NCBI RefSeq assembly: GCF_001039355.2
Contig: NW_019776172.1
Coordinates: 63,825-98,289, forward strand
DNA: 34,465 nucleotides
Direction of reading: 5' to 3'
Source of the DNA: Lingula anatina
Lineage: Eukaryota; Brachiopoda; Lingulata; Lingulida; Lingulidae
Shown: piece after piece, positions 33,020 to 34,465 of the stretch
Position numbering within the stretch: position 1 is the first letter of the stretch
How the letters are laid out: every line of letters begins with the position of its first letter
The notes under the pieces: model-generated
Told to the model about the DNA's origin: nothing
Seen by the model: only the letters and a program-made list of their open reading frames with translations
Database searches by the model: none
Position numbers and translations under genes: made by a program

Positions 33020-34290
33020 GCAAATAAAATGTGACCTTACTGCAATAAAATAATTAGCTGTGATTATTCAACTGCGTGCAACAGGTTTCTGCCTTGTGAA
33101 TTAGCAATCCTACATGTATATGTAAAATTACATGGGTATTAATCTTTTTATTTGGATTCACCTAAGTGAATCTAATTTTACCTTTTTTGAAAGGATGCAG
33201 ATGACAGTATATGTTGTATCAAAACAGAGGTGTCTTCTAGTGGGGAAGTCTATGAAGATTGGGACAATGTGTAAATTGGGTAATGCACATGTATACATTC
33301 CTCTCCTTTGTACGTTCCCACGTTAATATCTACCAGTCACACAGGGAGCACATTTTAATTGAGGGTTGGGTGAGGGGGTAACCATTCAAAACGGCGATTG
33401 CGGCATAATCTTCTATGGCTTCATCTTATTTCATCTGCGTACAATATATAGGCCTACTATAATATGACTGACGTGGTTGAAAAATGTGCCGGGAGGGGGT
33501 AATGTCCTACACGAGTAGCTAGCGTTTGAGACTCGCCCTCAGGTCTCTCGATCTCATTCAGAGTCAGTCGGTATTGTCGGGAGAGCCCCAGTTTGGGAGG
33601 TGGATCCCAGTGGATAACAGACCAGGCTATAAATTGTGGAAATTAGTTTCGGCACAGCGGTCTCAAGTTATCGATCACTTTTAGCTCGTGCTAATATTTA
33701 TTATGACAATTTCTTTTAAGTTTGATATTTTTAATGAAATTAGTATCAGTATGAAAAAAATTGCTACGTTTAATACAATTGGAGGATTTGCAAAAAATCA
33801 TCTGTACACATGCTCAGAAATGTGTTATTACAGAAATTGAACAGAGAGCTATAATTTGAGAATTTGAACTGAATGTGGGTTTGGCCTTTGACATATGTTT
33901 TCAATTAAATTAAATTAAATTCAGGTTTACTTTTATGACATTTTATTGGTAACCCCGCAAAATCTCAGAACTTTCATATATATACGTCATACCGCTAAAC
34001 ACATCCAGGTTACAGGCATGTACCGTGTTTAGGAGCTAAACGAGCTTAGGCGCTTACTGTCATACCTTGCATAACAATAAACTGCATTACAAGTACAATC
34101 ATAATTCTATACTAGTAACGATGCCCTACACCTTTTTACCTACGCAAAAGCTATCACAGGATGTATATTGACCGAGTGAATTGTTTAATAATGAACGTGT
34201 TTTTGGTTAAGTTTAACAGATCAGTTTTAAGAGTGTGCTAATTTTTGAAAGTGACCTGTCATTTCAACACCAAAGAAACCCAGTAGAATT
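33020..34290. other. Region upstream of the NB-ARC exon
   Basis: No further minus-strand exon was recognised with confidence. Since the NB-ARC exon opens with a splice acceptor, the promoter and 5' exon(s) are expected here or beyond the window edge. Confidence 0.45.
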
Positions 34291-34311
34291 ACAGTATAAT
34301 ATTGTTTGCAG

Positions 34312-34365
<54 letters not shown>

Positions 34366-34386
34366 CTGCAAACAATATTATACTGT
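34291..34386. repeat. Perfect 25-bp inverted repeat around (TA)n
   Basis: Bases 34291-34315 are the exact reverse complement of 34362-34386, and the space between is almost entirely alternating T and A. The whole unit can pair with itself over nearly its full length of about 96 bases. It is a strong candidate for cruciform DNA and may be a tiny MITE expanded at its centre. Confidence 0.9.
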
Positions 34387-34465
34387 TATAATCCACTTAA
34401 TTTTTGTGTGTTTTAGGGGGGTTCTGAAGAACAATGCTACATATCTAAAGTAATAGTAAGGTGTC

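Noticed and set aside
33440-33640. Possible tRNA-derived SINE, from a B-box-like GTTTGAGACTC near 33528
   Set aside because: No convincing A box at the right spacing, no target duplication and no tail were seen.
1-34465. Bacterial-style systems such as CRISPR arrays, toxin-antitoxin pairs or phage genes
   Set aside because: The window has spliced animal genes and no regularly spaced repeat array or compact operon.

Overview
The window looks like nuclear DNA of an invertebrate animal, most likely a marine deuterostome or lophotrochozoan. It is AT-rich, its genes are split into many short exons bounded by GT...AG, and it carries abundant microsatellites and short inverted-repeat elements. One base, position 10825, is ambiguous. 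The organism assignment is inference: no species-specific marker was seen. There is no operon structure, ribosome-binding site or CRISPR array.

Layout. (1) Positions 582-7446, plus strand: the 3' part of a tubulin polyglutamylase gene of the TTLL4 type, reconstructed as 13 phase-consistent exons (508 residues plus stop); its 5' end lies outside or was not recognised. (2) 8611-9661: a TTAA-flanked, non-autonomous piggyBac-like element. (3) 11279-15894 and (4) 19569-24285, plus strand: two tandem copies of a carnosine-synthase-like (CARNS1-type) ATP-grasp ligase. Each has 8 coding exons with the same phases and a 416-residue terminal exon that aligns without a gap. (5) Between the copies lie a decayed LINE reverse-transcriptase relic (about 16021-16503) and a repeat with matching 13-bp ends (about 17745-18181). 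(6) 26971-33017, minus strand: a nine-exon STAND/NB-ARC ATPase with a winged-helix-like middle and C-terminal TPR repeats, resembling invertebrate NLR-like or innate-immune NB-ARC-TPR proteins. It faces the second CARNS-like gene tail to tail.

How the genes relate. Nothing suggests that the three gene families act together. TTLL4-type enzymes glutamylate tubulin, CARNS-type enzymes ligate beta-alanine or GABA to histidine-like amino acids, and NB-ARC-TPR proteins are regulatory ATPases. The two CARNS-like genes are clearly paralogues from a local duplication. Their similarity is patchy: part of exon 2 is about 96% identical in DNA and parts of exons 4, 5 and 7 are also close, while the first 150 residues of the catalytic exon are only about 59% identical in protein and the compared introns are unrelated. 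They also differ in the loop after the metal-binding EIN motif, so the pair may have diverged in substrate.

The most notable structures outside genes are four inverted-repeat or foldback units (1-307, about 2785-2927, 6821-7135 and 34291-34386), the piggyBac-like element with three copies of an 18-bp near-palindrome, a TTAGGG-like tract in an intron, and a (TA)n run directly against a splice acceptor of the NB-ARC gene.
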